Below, in pieces: positions 10,182 through 20,300 of a DNA stretch of 64,000 bases. The stretch is from assembly GCF_001437205.1 (NCBI RefSeq), contig NZ_JQAZ01000002.1:427459-491458 (forward strand). Reading direction: 5' to 3'. The position numbers and the translations under genes were made by a program. Under the pieces are notes generated by a model. It did no database searches, had not been told where the DNA came from, and saw only the letters and a program-made list of their open reading frames with translations. This stretch comes from Lactobacillus selangorensis (GTDB lineage Bacteria > Bacillota > Bacilli > Lactobacillales > Lactobacillaceae). Numbering within the stretch: the first letter of the stretch is position 1; the number at the start of each line of letters is the position of its first letter.

Positions 10182-11021
10182 ATGCCCACTTTTCAAGGCA
10201 ATACCATTCAAGATGCAATCGAAAAAGGCCTTGCGCAGTTGAAACTGCCGCAGGACCGGGTCAACGTGAAAGTCATTTCCGAAGGGAAAAAAGGATTTTT
10301 CGGATTGGGCAAGAAACCAGCGATCGTCCACCTCGAAGAAAAGAACGTCACGGTGACAAATATCAAACCGGCTGCTTCAGCTGCACCGGTGCAGGCGCAA
10401 TCTCGAGCCAAGGCGGCTAAATCAACAGCTGCGAAACCAGCTGGCAAGACACCTAAAAAAAAGGCAGTTGCTAAAAAAGGACCTGCCAAAAAGGCGGCAG
10501 CTTCTAAAAAGAAGCCGGTCCCGCAAAAGGAACAGCCGAAAAAGCCGACTCGAGATGATCAGATTGCCATTAGTACGGCGACGCTGCATTTGACCGATAT
10601 CACCGCTCGCATCGGCACGCCAACAACGGTGACGGTGGATCGGGTCGATAAAACCCATGTTACCTATCATCTGCAGACCGATAAAGAAGGTCTCTTAATT
10701 GGAAAGCATGGCAAGACAATCAATGCCTTGCAGTATTTGACGCAGGTCTACTTCAACCATAACGCCCATTCTAAGATTCTTGTAACCTTGAATGTCGGTC
10801 GTTATCGTGAACGGCGTGAAGCCACGCTGACACGACTCGCTGATAAGGCAGCCCGTGAAGTGATTGCCACTGGGCAACCCGTTTTTCTCGATCCGATGCC
10901 ATCCTTCGAACGGAAACAGATTCATGCGCATCTGGCCGATAACCAGCACGTGAAGACACATTCCGAAGGCGTCGATCCGCATCGTTATGTGATTGTCACT
11001 TCGAAGATGACTGGTTTTTAA
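10182..11021 (+). CDS. jag: RNA-binding protein Jag/KhpB (Jag-N, KH and R3H domains)
   Basis: Jag/KhpB is a cytoplasmic RNA-binding protein that, with KhpA, affects cell elongation and division in related bacteria. The Jag-N domain covers about residues 1-55 (GKKGFFGLGKKPAIV). A lysine- and alanine-rich linker covers about 60-125. The KH domain has the GKHG loop (LLIGKHGKTINALQYL) near 172. The R3H domain covers about 205-275, with RERREATLTRLADKAAREV. The linker is probably disordered. A GGGGAGG ribosome site precedes the ATG. It follows yidC by 29 bp and ends at a terminator. Confidence 0.95.
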   Translation: MPTFQGNTIQDAIEKGLAQLKLPQDRVNVKVISEGKKGFFGLGKKPAIVHLEEKNVTVTNIKPAASAAPVQAQSRAKAAKSTAAKPAGKTPKKKAVAKKGPAKKAAASKKKPVPQKEQPKKPTRDDQIAISTATLHLTDITARIGTPTTVTVDRVDKTHVTYHLQTDKEGLLIGKHGKTINALQYLTQVYFNHNAHSKILVTLNVGRYRERREATLTRLADKAAREVIATGQPVFLDPMPSFERKQIHAHLADNQHVKTHSEGVDPHRYVIVTSKMTGF

Positions 11022-11030
11022 AATGTAAAA

Positions 11031-11055
11031 GGGACTCGCAAGAGTTCCTTTTTTT
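11031..11055 (+). terminator. jag terminator
   Basis: GGGACTC pairs with GAGTTCC around GCAA, followed by seven T. It closes the rpmH-rnpA-yidC-jag block. Confidence 0.85.
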
Positions 11056-11134
11056 AATGCCGTAAAATTTTCTTTGATGGGGGTCAACTGGGGACACCTG
11101 TTCGCTTTGACCTCCTTTTCACGATGAACCGATT

Positions 11135-11163
11135 TTGACAAACTTCTAAAAAGAAAGTATATT
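11135..11163 (+). promoter_or_regulatory. Strong promoter in the jag-mnmE gap
   Basis: TTGACA (11135-11140), a 17-bp spacer and TATATT (11158-11163) form a near-consensus housekeeping promoter. A transcript from here would run into the terminator at 11211-11271, well before mnmE. Confidence 0.75.
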
Positions 11164-11169
11164 ATAAAC

Positions 11170-11272
11170 AATCATTCTTATCATTACCTACTATTCGATA
11201 AAGTAGTCAAAGTGCTTTATCCACGAAAGCTGTTTTTTTAATGGCCGTCGTGGATGCGGAGCACTTTTTTTG
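11170..11272 (+). ncRNA. Candidate small RNA or terminated leader, about 100 nt
   Basis: The stretch between the promoter at 11135 and a strong terminator has no open reading frame with a ribosome site. It folds as CTACT paired with AGTAG (about 11190-11205). A long hairpin follows, joining AGTGCT..ATCCACGA (11211-11226) with TCGTGGAT..AGCACT (11248-11265), then seven T. It could be an independent small RNA or a prematurely ended mnmE leader. I do not recognise a named family. Confidence 0.5.
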
Positions 11273-11282
11273 TGCAATAGGA

Positions 11283-11363
11283 AGAATGTGAAAAGAAGCA
11301 GGTGATTGCGAGGATTAAGTAAAGTGGCTTAAACGCAGCAATCGGATTCTTCGAGCGCGTTTA
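11283..11363 (-). repeat. Structured hairpin repeat, unit F (short form)
   Basis: On the minus strand it starts TAAACGCGCTC and ends TCACATTCT, variants of the family ends. The stems GAAG-CTTC, GATTGC-GCAATC and TTTAAG-CTTAA are visible. The inner tip hairpin of the long units is missing, leaving 81 bp. It points away from mnmE. Confidence 0.6.
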
Positions 11364-11367
11364 TCTG

Positions 11368-11413
11368 AAACGTGTTCAAAATGACTGACGACCCATCATT
11401 TTTCACACTCGCT
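11368..11413 (+). repeat. Structured hairpin repeat, unit G (minimal form) before mnmE
   Basis: It starts AAACGTGTTC and ends TCACACTCGCT, variants of the family ends, with the stem AAAATGA paired to TCATTTT. It is 46 bp long and ends 34 nt upstream of the mnmE start, in the same direction as mnmE. Confidence 0.55.
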
Positions 11414-11447
11414 AGGTCAATGATTCATTAGAAAGGAAGTTATTGCA

Positions 11448-12830
11448 ATGCCTGCAACGACAGAATTTGATACGATCGCTGCGATTTCAACGCCGCCTGG
11501 TGAAGGGGCAATCTCAATCGTCCGGATTTCGGGTGAGGACAGTTTAAAGGTGATCGGCCGGATTTTCAGAGGCAATGATCTCAGCAAGGTGCCGAGCCAC
11601 ACCATCAATTATGGCCACATCAAGGATCCGAAGACGAATAAAAACGTCGATGAGGTCATGGTCAGTGTGATGCGTGCGCCCAAGACATACACCTGCGAAG
11701 ATATTATTGAAATCAATTGTCACGGCGGGATCGTCGCCACCAACAAGATTTTGTCGCTTGTTTTGGCGAATGGGGCCCGGATGGCGGAACCTGGTGAATT
11801 TACCAAGCGGGCCTTCTTAAATGGCCGTGTCGACCTGACAGAGGCCGAATCTGTCATGGATATCATTCGTTCGAAGACCGACCGTGCTATGGAAGTGGCT
11901 GAAGGGCAGTTAGGCGGCAATCTTCATAAACTGATTAAAGATCTCCGCCAAGATATTTTGGAAGCACTCGCTCAGGTCGAGGTCAATATCGATTATCCAG
12001 AATATGACGAAGAACAAGTCACCGCAGATATGATGCGGGACAAGGCCACTAGCGTCAAAAAAGAAATTCAGAAGTTATTAAAAACAGCACAACAAGGCAA
12101 AGTACTTCGCAATGGCCTTGCAACAGCAATCGTTGGTCGTCCCAATGTCGGTAAATCGAGTATTTTGAACCATTTGCTGCAAGAAGATAAAGCAATTGTG
12201 ACGGATGTGGCCGGAACGACGCGTGATGTTCTTGAAGAGTATGTCAATGTCGGCGGTGTGCCACTGAAACTGGTCGATACGGCCGGGATTCATGATACCG
12301 ACGATAAAGTCGAAAAAATCGGGGTCGAACGCAGCCGCCAGGCAATCCATAAGGCTGATTTGATTTTGTTAGTCTTGGATGCGAGTCAGCCGTTGACGGC
12401 CGAAGATAAAGAATTACTGACGGCGACCGAAAATAAGCACCGTTTGATTTTGTTCAATAAGTCTGATCTGCCGGCCGCACTGACAATTTCTGATTTGCCA
12501 GATGTTGCGGCTAGCGATGTCATCAAAGTGTCCGGTTTGACTGGTGCTGGGATGGAAGATTTGGCTGCCAAGATCGAAGGCCTGTTCAATCAGGGAATCG
12601 AAAACAGTCAGAACGATGTCATGGTCACGAACGCACGTCAAATTGGCCTGCTGGAATCGGCTGATCAATCCTTAACGGATGTTTTAAACGGCCTCGACCA
12701 AGAGATGCCGCTTGATCTAGTGCAGATCGATATGACGGAATGCTGGAATAAACTCGGCGAAATCACTGGCGATGCGGCTCCCGATGAGCTCATTACCCAG
12801 TTGTTCAGCCAATTTTGTCTTGGAAAGTAA
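11448..12830 (+). CDS. mnmE: tRNA uridine-5-carboxymethylaminomethyl modification GTPase MnmE
   Basis: MnmE works with MnmG to modify U34 in the wobble position of several tRNAs. The 460 residues match the family. The N-terminal formyl-THF-binding domain begins [22 protein letters not shown] domain is inserted in the helical domain, with G1 GRPNVGKSS near 227, G2 TTRD near 251, G3 DTAG near 272 and G4 NKSD near 337. The C-terminal FCLGK has the catalytic cysteine (usually FCIGK). The ribosome site is GAAAGGAAG. The stop lies 12 bp before mnmG, so the pair is co-transcribed. Confidence 0.97.
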   Translation: MPATTEFDTIAAISTPPGEGAISIVRISGEDSLKVIGRIFRGNDLSKVPSHTINYGHIKDPKTNKNVDEVMVSVMRAPKTYTCEDIIEINCHGGIVATNKILSLVLANGARMAEPGEFTKRAFLNGRVDLTEAESVMDIIRSKTDRAMEVAEGQLGGNLHKLIKDLRQDILEALAQVEVNIDYPEYDEEQVTADMMRDKATSVKKEIQKLLKTAQQGKVLRNGLATAIVGRPNVGKSSILNHLLQEDKAIVTDVAGTTRDVLEEYVNVGGVPLKLVDTAGIHDTDDKVEKIGVERSRQAIHKADLILLVLDASQPLTAEDKELLTATENKHRLILFNKSDLPAALTISDLPDVAASDVIKVSGLTGAGMEDLAAKIEGLFNQGIENSQNDVMVTNARQIGLLESADQSLTDVLNGLDQEMPLDLVQIDMTECWNKLGEITGDAAPDELITQLFSQFCLGK

Positions 12831-12842
12831 AGGGGTAAACAG

Positions 12843-14741
12843 ATGAAAGAATTCGATGCACACGATTACGATGTCGTTGTCGTCGGCGCCGGTCATGCCG
12901 GCAGTGAAGCGGCGCTCGCAGCCGCACGCATGGGCAACCAGACCTTGCTGATTACCATCAACTTGGACATGGTCGCCTTTATGCCATGTAATCCGTCGGT
13001 CGGCGGTCCGGCCAAAGGGGTCGTTGTCCGTGAAGTCGATGCTTTAGGCGGTGAAATGGGCCGTAACATCGATAAGACGTATATCCAGATGCGGATGCTG
13101 AATACCGGTAAAGGGCCGGCTGTGCGGGCGTTAAGAGCGCAGGCCGATAAGAATGCCTACCATCGGTCCATGAAAGCGACGCTCGAAGCCGAACCGAACT
13201 TGACCTTGCGTCAAGGAATGGTCGACAGCCTGATTGTCGAAGATGGCGTCTGCAAAGGTGTCGTCACAGCGACAGGGGCACGTTATCACGCCAAAACGGT
13301 CGTTTTAACGGCTGGTACGTCCTCACGGGGGAAAATCATCATCGGGGAATTGACTTACTCCTCAGGCCCGAATAATTCGATTCCGTCCATCAAGTTGTCT
13401 GAAAATCTCGAACAAAACGGCTTCAAGTTGCGTCGTTTCAAGACTGGGACGCCACCACGTGTTGATGGGAATACAATCGATTTCGATAAGACCATCGAGC
13501 AGCCTGGCGACAAGGAAGTCAATCATTTCAGTTTTGAAACTCCGGATTCCGTTTATCTGAAGGATCAATTATCCTGCTGGATGACGTATACCAATCCGAC
13601 TACGCACAAGATTATTCGGGATAATCTCGACCGTGCGCCGATGTTTACCGGCGTTATCAAAGGGGTCGGTCCTCGTTACTGCCCATCCATTGAAGATAAA
13701 GTTGTTCGCTTTGCTGACAAGCCGCGTCATCAGATTTTCTTGGAACCAGAAGGCCGAGATACCGATGAATATTACGTTGGTGATTTCTCAACTTCAATGC
13801 CAGAAGAAATCCAGCAAAAGATGATTCATTCCGTTGCCGGTTTGGAACATGCGCACATGATGCGGCCTGGCTATGCGATTGAATATGATGTCATCGAACC
13901 ATGGCAGCTGCATCCGACGCTTGAAACGAAGGTCATCAAGAACTTGTATACGGCCGGACAGATGAATGGGACTTCCGGTTACGAAGAAGCCGCCGGACAA
14001 GGAATTATGGCCGGCATCAATGCGGCGTTACGAGCTCAGGGCAAAGAACCATTTGTTTTGAAGCGTAGCGACGCTTATATCGGCGTTATGATCGACGATT
14101 TGGTTACAAAGGGCACCAACGAACCATACCGTCTGTTGACGTCACGGGCCGAATACCGCCTGTTGTTGCGCCATGATAACGCCGATCTCCGTTTGACGGA
14201 AAAGGGTCATGATTTAGGTCTGATTAGCGATGAACGTTACGCTAAGTTTGTCGCCAAGCGTGACGCCATCAACAATGAATTGAAGCGCCTTGATTCGATT
14301 CGCATCAAGCCTGCCCAAGTCAAAGACTTTTTGCTCGAAAAAGGCAAGTCGCCGTTGAAGGACGGCGTTTTGGCCAGCGAATTCCTGCGGCGGCCTGAGG
14401 TCAGTTATGACGATCTGCTGAAGTTTATTCCGGCCAGCCCTGAACCACTTGATCGCCGTGTCATCGAACAGGTTGAAATTCAGACTAAGTATGCCGGCTA
14501 CATCAAGAAGGAACTCGCTCAGGTCGATAAGCTGAAGCGTTCCGAAGCCAAGAAAATCCCTGACAACATCGATTACGATGCGATTGACGGTTTGGCTACC
14601 GAAGCCCATCAGAAGCTGAAGAAGATTCAGCCAGAAACAATTGCCCAAGCGATGCGAATCAGCGGAGTCAATCCCGCCGATATCGCTATCTTGAGCGTTT
14701 ATATCCAGCAAGGCAAGATTGCCAAGGTCAAGCCGGCTTAA
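12843..14741 (+). CDS. mnmG: tRNA uridine-5-carboxymethylaminomethyl modification enzyme MnmG
   Basis: MnmG (GidA) is the FAD-dependent partner of MnmE in tRNA wobble uridine modification. It has 632 residues, the usual length. The FAD-binding Rossmann motif [19 protein letters not shown] is near residue 12. The family signature [12 protein letters not shown] follows near 48 and [17 protein letters not shown] lies near 302. The C-terminal domain ends [24 protein letters not shown] ([15 protein letters not shown]), which binds MnmE. It starts 12 bp after mnmE behind AAAGGGG and ends at a good terminator. Confidence 0.98.
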   Translation: MKEFDAHDYDVVVVGAGHAGSEAALAAARMGNQTLLITINLDMVAFMPCNPSVGGPAKGVVVREVDALGGEMGRNIDKTYIQMRMLNTGKGPAVRALRAQADKNAYHRSMKATLEAEPNLTLRQGMVDSLIVEDGVCKGVVTATGARYHAKTVVLTAGTSSRGKIIIGELTYSSGPNNSIPSIKLSENLEQNGFKLRRFKTGTPPRVDGNTIDFDKTIEQPGDKEVNHFSFETPDSVYLKDQLSCWMTYTNPTTHKIIRDNLDRAPMFTGVIKGVGPRYCPSIEDKVVRFADKPRHQIFLEPEGRDTDEYYVGDFSTSMPEEIQQKMIHSVAGLEHAHMMRPGYAIEYDVIEPWQLHPTLETKVIKNLYTAGQMNGTSGYEEAAGQGIMAGINAALRAQGKEPFVLKRSDAYIGVMIDDLVTKGTNEPYRLLTSRAEYRLLLRHDNADLRLTEKGHDLGLISDERYAKFVAKRDAINNELKRLDSIRIKPAQVKDFLLEKGKSPLKDGVLASEFLRRPEVSYDDLLKFIPASPEPLDRRVIEQVEIQTKYAGYIKKELAQVDKLKRSEAKKIPDNIDYDAIDGLATEAHQKLKKIQPETIAQAMRISGVNPADIAILSVYIQQGKIAKVKPA

Positions 14742-14771
14742 AAAATTTCCCTGACAACTATCATTACGCAG

Positions 14772-14806
14772 AAAACCTCCAAGTCATTTTGATTTGGAGG
14801 TTTTTT
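14772..14806 (+). terminator. mnmEG terminator
   Basis: AAAACCTCCAA pairs with TTTGGAGGTTTT around an AT-rich loop, followed by T residues. It ends the mnmE-mnmG transcript. Confidence 0.85.
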
Positions 14807-14878
14807 GTGCGGAAAAGCTATTTATTTGGTCAAGATTAGCCTATGCTGAACGTATAGACCAATAGAAAGGAAATAGCG

Positions 14879-15802
14879 ATGAATGATAATTATCTCGCAC
14901 CTCAATCAGTGCCCTACTCTGATTTTCCGGCCAGCACGGCACATGCCGCTGGGATGAAAGTAATCTCATCCGACCGTGAAAAAATCTATCCGTAACTGAC
15001 GATTAACCAGGAATATGCAGATTATGACGGCTTAAAACTGCATTTGGAAATCATGCTGCCGCCGAATGCACACGACCACCAGTTTCCGCTGCTGCTGTTT
15101 GTGCAAGGTTCCGCCTGGCGCAAGCAGAATATGGCCGGCCACTTGGTCCAACTGCTGCCGTTTTGCAAACGGGGCTATGTGGTCGCCATGGTCGAATACC
15201 GTTCTTCTAAAATCGCCGGTTTTCCAGCGCAAATTGAAGACACTAAAAAGGCCCTTCATTTTATGGTCGGTCATCAAAAAGAATTTCATATCGACCCAGA
15301 ACGCATTTTCTTATGGGGCGATTCCTCTGGTGCGAATACAGCCTTATCCACTGGCCTGACATTGCACAACAACTTATTGGAAGACGACCAAGCCGCCGTT
15401 TTTAGTGACATCCAGGTACGGGGTATCATTGATTTTTATGGACCCATCAACTTATTGACGATGAATGACCAGCCGTCGATTCAGGATCATATGGGCAGCG
15501 ATAGTCCAGAAGGGGCTTTTATCGGCCACAAACGGGTCGATCAGCATCCTGAGCTGGCTCAGAAAACAAGTCCGCTGCATTTCATTCGGAAGGATGCGAA
15601 CATTCCGCCGATTTTTATTATTCATGGGGACCACGATCGGATTGTGCCGTTTGAACAGAGCGTTGAATTATACCGCAAGCTGAAAGCGGAAGATAAACAA
15701 GTGGTTTTCTATCAATTGAAGGGCGCCGACCACGGTGATGAAGCCTTTTACAAGGATAACGTCTATGATCTTGTGGAAAAGTTTATCCATCAGAATAGTT
15801 AA
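14879..15802 (+). pseudogene. Alpha/beta hydrolase (esterase-like) gene with an in-frame stop
   Basis: The reading frame opens at ATG 14879 behind AGAAAGGAAA, runs 38 codons (ending EKIYP), meets TAA at 14993-14995 and then continues in the same frame to 15802. Downstream the fold is intact: an oxyanion-type segment VQGSAWRKQ, the nucleophile elbow WGDSSGANTAL, the acid in HGDHDRIVPF and the histidine in KGADHGDEAF. It resembles the carboxylesterase/BD-FAE group (COG0657). The TAA is one base from CAA (Gln), so a recent nonsense mutation is the simplest reading. Restart at ATG 15044, with only a weak GGAAA before it, might give a shortened protein that still has the catalytic triad. The natural substrate is unknown. 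Confidence 0.7.
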
Positions 15803-15808
15803 TCAGAT

Positions 15809-15842
15809 AAAGTGAACTTTGAATTTTGAAGTTCACTTTTTT
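15809..15842 (+). terminator. Terminator after the hydrolase gene
   Basis: AAAGTGAACTT pairs with AAGTTCACTTT around a 9-nt loop, followed by T residues. Confidence 0.8.
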
Positions 15843-15945
15843 AATGAAATTGGGGATATGTTTCTGACAGTTGCAGTGGTATGCTTCAGTTGGCAAGGGA
15901 GATTGGGAACGTCAGCTTCATGATCAAGCGAAAAGGAGCACTATC

Positions 15946-16515
15946 ATGAAAGAAATCAATGAAATACCGGGACAGGTTTCGTTTCGACAGGCGTTTAAAG
16001 ATTATTGGCGTGGCTATGCTGAATTTAAGGGGCGTTCGACTCGAGCCGGCTACTGGTGGATGCAGCTGGTACTGCTGATTTTGCGGCTGCTCGTGTTCGG
16101 ATTGTTTGCCCTTGGTTTTGTGGCCCTGCTTAGCAGCAAGCATGGGGATGCCTTATTCATTGCTAGTATTGTCGTGACCCTGATTTTATGGCTGGCCTTG
16201 TTTTTGCCGACACTGACATTGCAAATCCGTCGGTATCGGGATGCAGGCCTGCGTGGCCGTGGTTTTTTGATAATTTGGATATTCAACTTGCTGTTGCAGA
16301 CAGTACCACGAATGGTGGCCATTGCACAGAATCCGTCTGTGACTAATTATCCGTTTTTCGGACCTGCATGGGTCACAGCTCTTGGTGTGGCCATTACCCT
16401 CTTTTTCTTCGTTATCACGATTCTGCCGACGAATATGCTGACGATTCGGCCCAGTCGCAATCGGTTGCTGCGCTTTTTCTTCAGAACGCACTCAATGGGT
16501 GGACAAGCAGGGTAG
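15946..16515 (+). CDS. DUF805 family membrane protein
   Basis: This 189-residue integral membrane protein has the DUF805 pattern: FRQAFKDYWRGYAEFKGRSTRAGYWW at the N-terminus, hydrophobic segments near 45-70 and 78-95, the conserved RRYRDAGLRG loop near 100, and further hydrophobic segments near 108-125 and 145-165. The family's role is unknown. The ATG at 15946 is chosen for the AAAAGGAG ribosome site; an in-frame upstream ATG at 15871 lacks one. It stands alone and shares a terminator with the small membrane protein on the other strand. Confidence 0.85.
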   Translation: MKEINEIPGQVSFRQAFKDYWRGYAEFKGRSTRAGYWWMQLVLLILRLLVFGLFALGFVALLSSKHGDALFIASIVVTLILWLALFLPTLTLQIRRYRDAGLRGRGFLIIWIFNLLLQTVPRMVAIAQNPSVTNYPFFGPAWVTALGVAITLFFFVITILPTNMLTIRPSRNRLLRFFFRTHSMGGQAG

Positions 16516-16516
16516 T

Positions 16517-16560
16517 AAAAAAGTTCTTTTGCAGCGAATTGGTTGCAGAAGAACTTTTTT
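16517..16560. terminator. Bidirectional terminator
   Basis: A long stem joins AAAAAAGTTCTTTTGCA with TTGCAGAAGAACTTTTTT. It has a T run on both strands and lies between the convergent DUF805 gene and the 59-residue membrane protein gene. Confidence 0.85.
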
Positions 16561-16566
16561 AAACTG

Positions 16567-16746
16567 TTAAACCCAGTGAAATAAGTCGACGAGCAGAAAT
16601 AGTGATAAGACAACCACGACGGATTGCAGGATAATTTCAAAACGAGTAGCTGTTTTGGTGCGCCATTCGAGCCAGAGTACGCTCAGATAGACGAGAATAG
16701 CAGCCGCTGCCATGATAATCAGTTTGATTTGGACACTATCATTCAT
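16567..16746 (-). CDS. Small two-helix membrane protein, 59 residues
   Basis: The protein begins MNDSVQIKLIIMAAAAILVY and ends LLVDLFHWV. It has two clear hydrophobic segments (about residues 8-26 and 41-56) joined by a charged loop with LEWRTKTATRFE. The ATG at 16746 has GAGGTG placed 5 nt upstream. I do not recognise the family. Spacing, ribosome site and the shared terminator make it a credible gene. No functional context is visible, since both neighbours are unrelated. Confidence 0.65.
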   Translation of the reverse strand: MNDSVQIKLIIMAAAAILVYLSVLWLEWRTKTATRFEIILQSVVVVLSLFLLVDLFHWV

Positions 16747-17284
16747 TTTGACACCTCATTTTAGCTTTGCCCTCATTATACGCCAAATGCTTTTTAAAAA
16801 GAGGCTGACGCAGAAACCATTCCAGGCATTATAGTGTTCTTGTCAAAAGAAGGTGTTCTTGGTCGATTTAAAAACGTTGTTGCGGAACGATTGTCGGCAA
16901 GACAATTGAAAATGAATTGAACCAGTTTTAAAAAAGTTATCCACCAGTGGATAACTTTTTTTATGTGAATTTTTATCCAAATTGAAGGGCGATGCACGCA
17001 GAATATTCAAACGGCACACATTTAGTTGTCAAAAAAATGATTGGACACAACAAATTTTAAAAAGCCTTCTTGAAAGCGATCACAAAGATAACTTGTGTTA
17101 TTTATTGATGTAAAAAGGTTGGATAAAATCTAAATTTTGTTTATGAAAATGCATTTGTTAATAGTTTTCGAATAAAAAAAGATGAATTTATGAGTTGCAT
17201 TTCTACGAATCAACCTGTTATCTTTTGGAAACGATAAGAAAAGCTGAATGGAAATCATTCGAATTCTGATGTGGGGAGGGGTTC
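16747..17284. other. AT-rich gap before the pilus operon, with a DnaA-box palindrome
   Basis: No supported gene lies in these 540 bp. At 16931-16960 two 14-bp arms, AAAAAGTTATCCAC and GTGGATAACTTTTT, face each other with 2 nt between, so two DnaA boxes form a palindrome followed by a T run. The rest is AT-rich and should hold the pilus promoter, but no convincing -35/-10 pair was found. A TTGGAAACGATAAGA stretch near 17225 resembles a cre site with one mismatch. Confidence 0.5.
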
Positions 17285-17344
17285 ATGACACAGAAATTAC
17301 GAACGACACTATCCATTTCTGCAATCCGGAGAGGGGGACAAACG

Positions 17345-20300
17345 ATGAAAACACGGGCCAAAATATTCCAGTGCCTGATGTTGTTTACCATTTTGTTCCA
17401 ATTCGTCGGATCCTTCATGGAACTCGGATCCGTCTTTGCCGTTGCAAATGAGGAGGCGGTTGTGTTTGAAAATGAAGAATATGGGAAAGCCACCTTGACT
17501 TACACACAACCTAATCAGACTCAGTTCGACTGGCAATTGAATTTTGAACAGAAAGCAAGCTCGGAAAAACGGCAAGTCGGGTTCATTTTATCGGAATATG
17601 CATCCGATAAACTCGAGTTGCCGGAGCAAGTGACAACCGCTGAAAACTTGGAATTTACCAAAACAGACCTTGAAAATGGAGAGACCCTCTATTTAGCGAA
17701 AGAAGGGACAAATGAAAACAAAACGACCAAGATCACGTTCAGCACAACTGTCAAACAGCAGCTTGAACAGTATGCTTTTAAGATTCAAGGCGTAATTGTC
17801 AATGAAGATACGGCGCGTAATGGCGAGAAGTCATGGACGAAGGACGACCTGACGACGGCCAATTTGCTGAAAGATGAAAAGAGCCAGACCGTCAATGTGC
17901 AAAATGACATCCTGATTCAGCAGAATGCCGCTCGTGAAAGCAGTGAAAAAGCTGCCGCATCTTCAAGCTCAAGTGCAGCGTCCGAATCATCCGAAGCAGA
18001 TGACGATGCTGATTCGGATACTGCTAGTACGGAAGAAAAGGCAGAATCATCTTCCGAAACAGAGGAAGATGCAACAACTGAAGCTGAAGATACAACCAGT
18101 TTAGGTGCACAATCAGCCGCACGAGCAACAAAAATTAGTGCAATTGCTGCAACGAATGCTGGTGACTTGATTATCAGCGATAAGATCTTTAATAATGCTG
18201 CTGATATGAAGGTAGAAGTTTCTGAAACTAAAATAGGCGCAACGGTAACGAGAGTTGATCCAGATGATGAAAATGCTGGGAATTCTAACTACAATTCCTA
18301 TACCCAAATTGAAAAAGATGTTTATTTTAACTATTTAAAAGGATCTGAAGACACTAAAGGTTCTGGGAAAGTCAATATTAAGTTCGATAGTGAATCTGAA
18401 GATGACATTGCAGAGTTAAAAAAAGCAACTGTTGAAGTTACCTACCCTAAAGTCGGATATATTCGCAATTCAAACAATAAGCTGGTCGAAATTGGTGCAA
18501 AAGTTAAAATTTCTAATATCATTCGCTCGCCACTAACTGGTTCAGATTGGGATGGTAAAGGTTATCCTTATAAGTATCCAATGATCGATTTATCCACAAA
18601 CTTGTTTTCTGGAACTGTGCTTGATGGAATTAGTTCTTCGGATTGGAATTTTACATTTTTTAAAGTCGATGATGGTACGGATGTTGACTTCAGTAAACTT
18701 TCCAATCCATATATGACTTTTGGATCATTAAATGGTCACTATACGGAAAACGCAAGTAAGCCTGATACACCTGGTGTATATAATGGTGAATTTAAAGGTG
18801 AATTTGTCAAATCAATGTCAGGTGTACAAGGTAGTGTATCCGGTAGCGATTCTCTGATTGTGAACGCAAAAGAATTGAAGGTTTTTAATTCAGCAAGTAA
18901 TTTAGTTTTTGAAAATGCTTATACCGGAACAGCTTCCCTGTCAGAAGACAAAGATAAGTTAGGGCATCCAGTCTTTAACACTTCAGCAGTTACTTTTGGT
19001 CTTTCTGGAACAACAAACAGTTTCCAAATCGGGACTGGTGGGGGGAGCAGCAATCATGCGTGGTTTACCTTTGCTAGTTCGGCAATCACCCCAACCCAAC
19101 AGACGGCACCTGCTAAAACAGTTCAACCATTGACACAATATGATTCTGACGGAAATGCTTCAAGCAATGAATCAGGATTCGATCAGCGGTTCTATAATGA
19201 CTTAGATCGTTATAACGCTGAAACTGGTGAAGAATGGGCACTTTTAGAACAATATCGTGTTGAAGGCCATAATGCAGAAAATGAAAAAGAACTTGTGGCT
19301 GGTGTTCCTAAAAAGTCAGATCGATATGTAACTGTCGGTAGTGAGTACTATTACTTTATTAATCAGCCGACAATCAACTATGTTTCTGAAGGGTTAGTTT
19401 CACCGGATAAGGTAACATTGACAGATACGCTGCCAATAGGAGTCAGCCTATCTGAAGAAACAATCAAAAATAGTTTTACCTTGTATAATTTAGATGGTAG
19501 TGAACTAGATCTCTCAGATGACCAAATTGATATTACTGCTGCAACTGAGACAACTGGTCAAAAAATCATCTTTACGTTAACAGAGCAGCAAATCAAAGAT
19601 ATCAATGAGTTAAGTAAGGAAGAAAAACACTATGGGGATGATTTTAGTCTTCGAATCAAAGTCAAAGTAGCAGAAAATGTTTCTGCAGGCGAAATCATGG
19701 AAAACGTTGCTTCTTCTAACTTTTCTTATACAACGACTGAAAAAGACGAAAATGGCATAGAAGAAGAAGTCATTGTTGACTTTGATGCTGATTCGAATCC
19801 GGTTCATACCGTGACAAAGGAAGAAATAAAAACTCTTCAGTTAAAACTCAAGAAAATCGCCTCTGATACGCAAGCAGGACTTGCCGAGGCTACTTTTACG
19901 GTTACTAAAAAAGATGATTCAACCGTTATTTCCACTGCAACTTCTGATACAAATGGGTTGCTCACATTTGATGAACCACTGACGGTTGGCGAGTATACGC
20001 TGAAAGAAACTGTCGCACCATCCGGATATCAGAAGGTAGCTGATATTGATTTTACGGTTAAAGAAAACACTGATGGGAAATTGGTCGCTGTCGTTAAAGT
20101 CGGACCAACAGAAACTGAAATCAATGAAAATTACCAGATTGTCGATCACAAAATTCCAATGAACCTGAAGATCAAAAAGATTGATGCTTCAGATAATAAA
20201 GAACTTTCCGGTGCTGAGTTTACTCTGAAAAAAGGTGACAATACGATCACGGGGACAACCTCTTGGAGTGATTTACAACCTGGCACTTACACTTTGACCG

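Noticed and set aside
16795..16930. Possible remnant of a transposase or other gene before the pilus operon
   Set aside because: Short frames such as GVLGRFKNVVAERLSARQLK end quickly and match nothing I can name; no terminal repeats were found.
17222..17240. cre-like site before the pilus operon
   Set aside because: It has a mismatch at a conserved position and no promoter could be placed near it; recorded only in the gap description.
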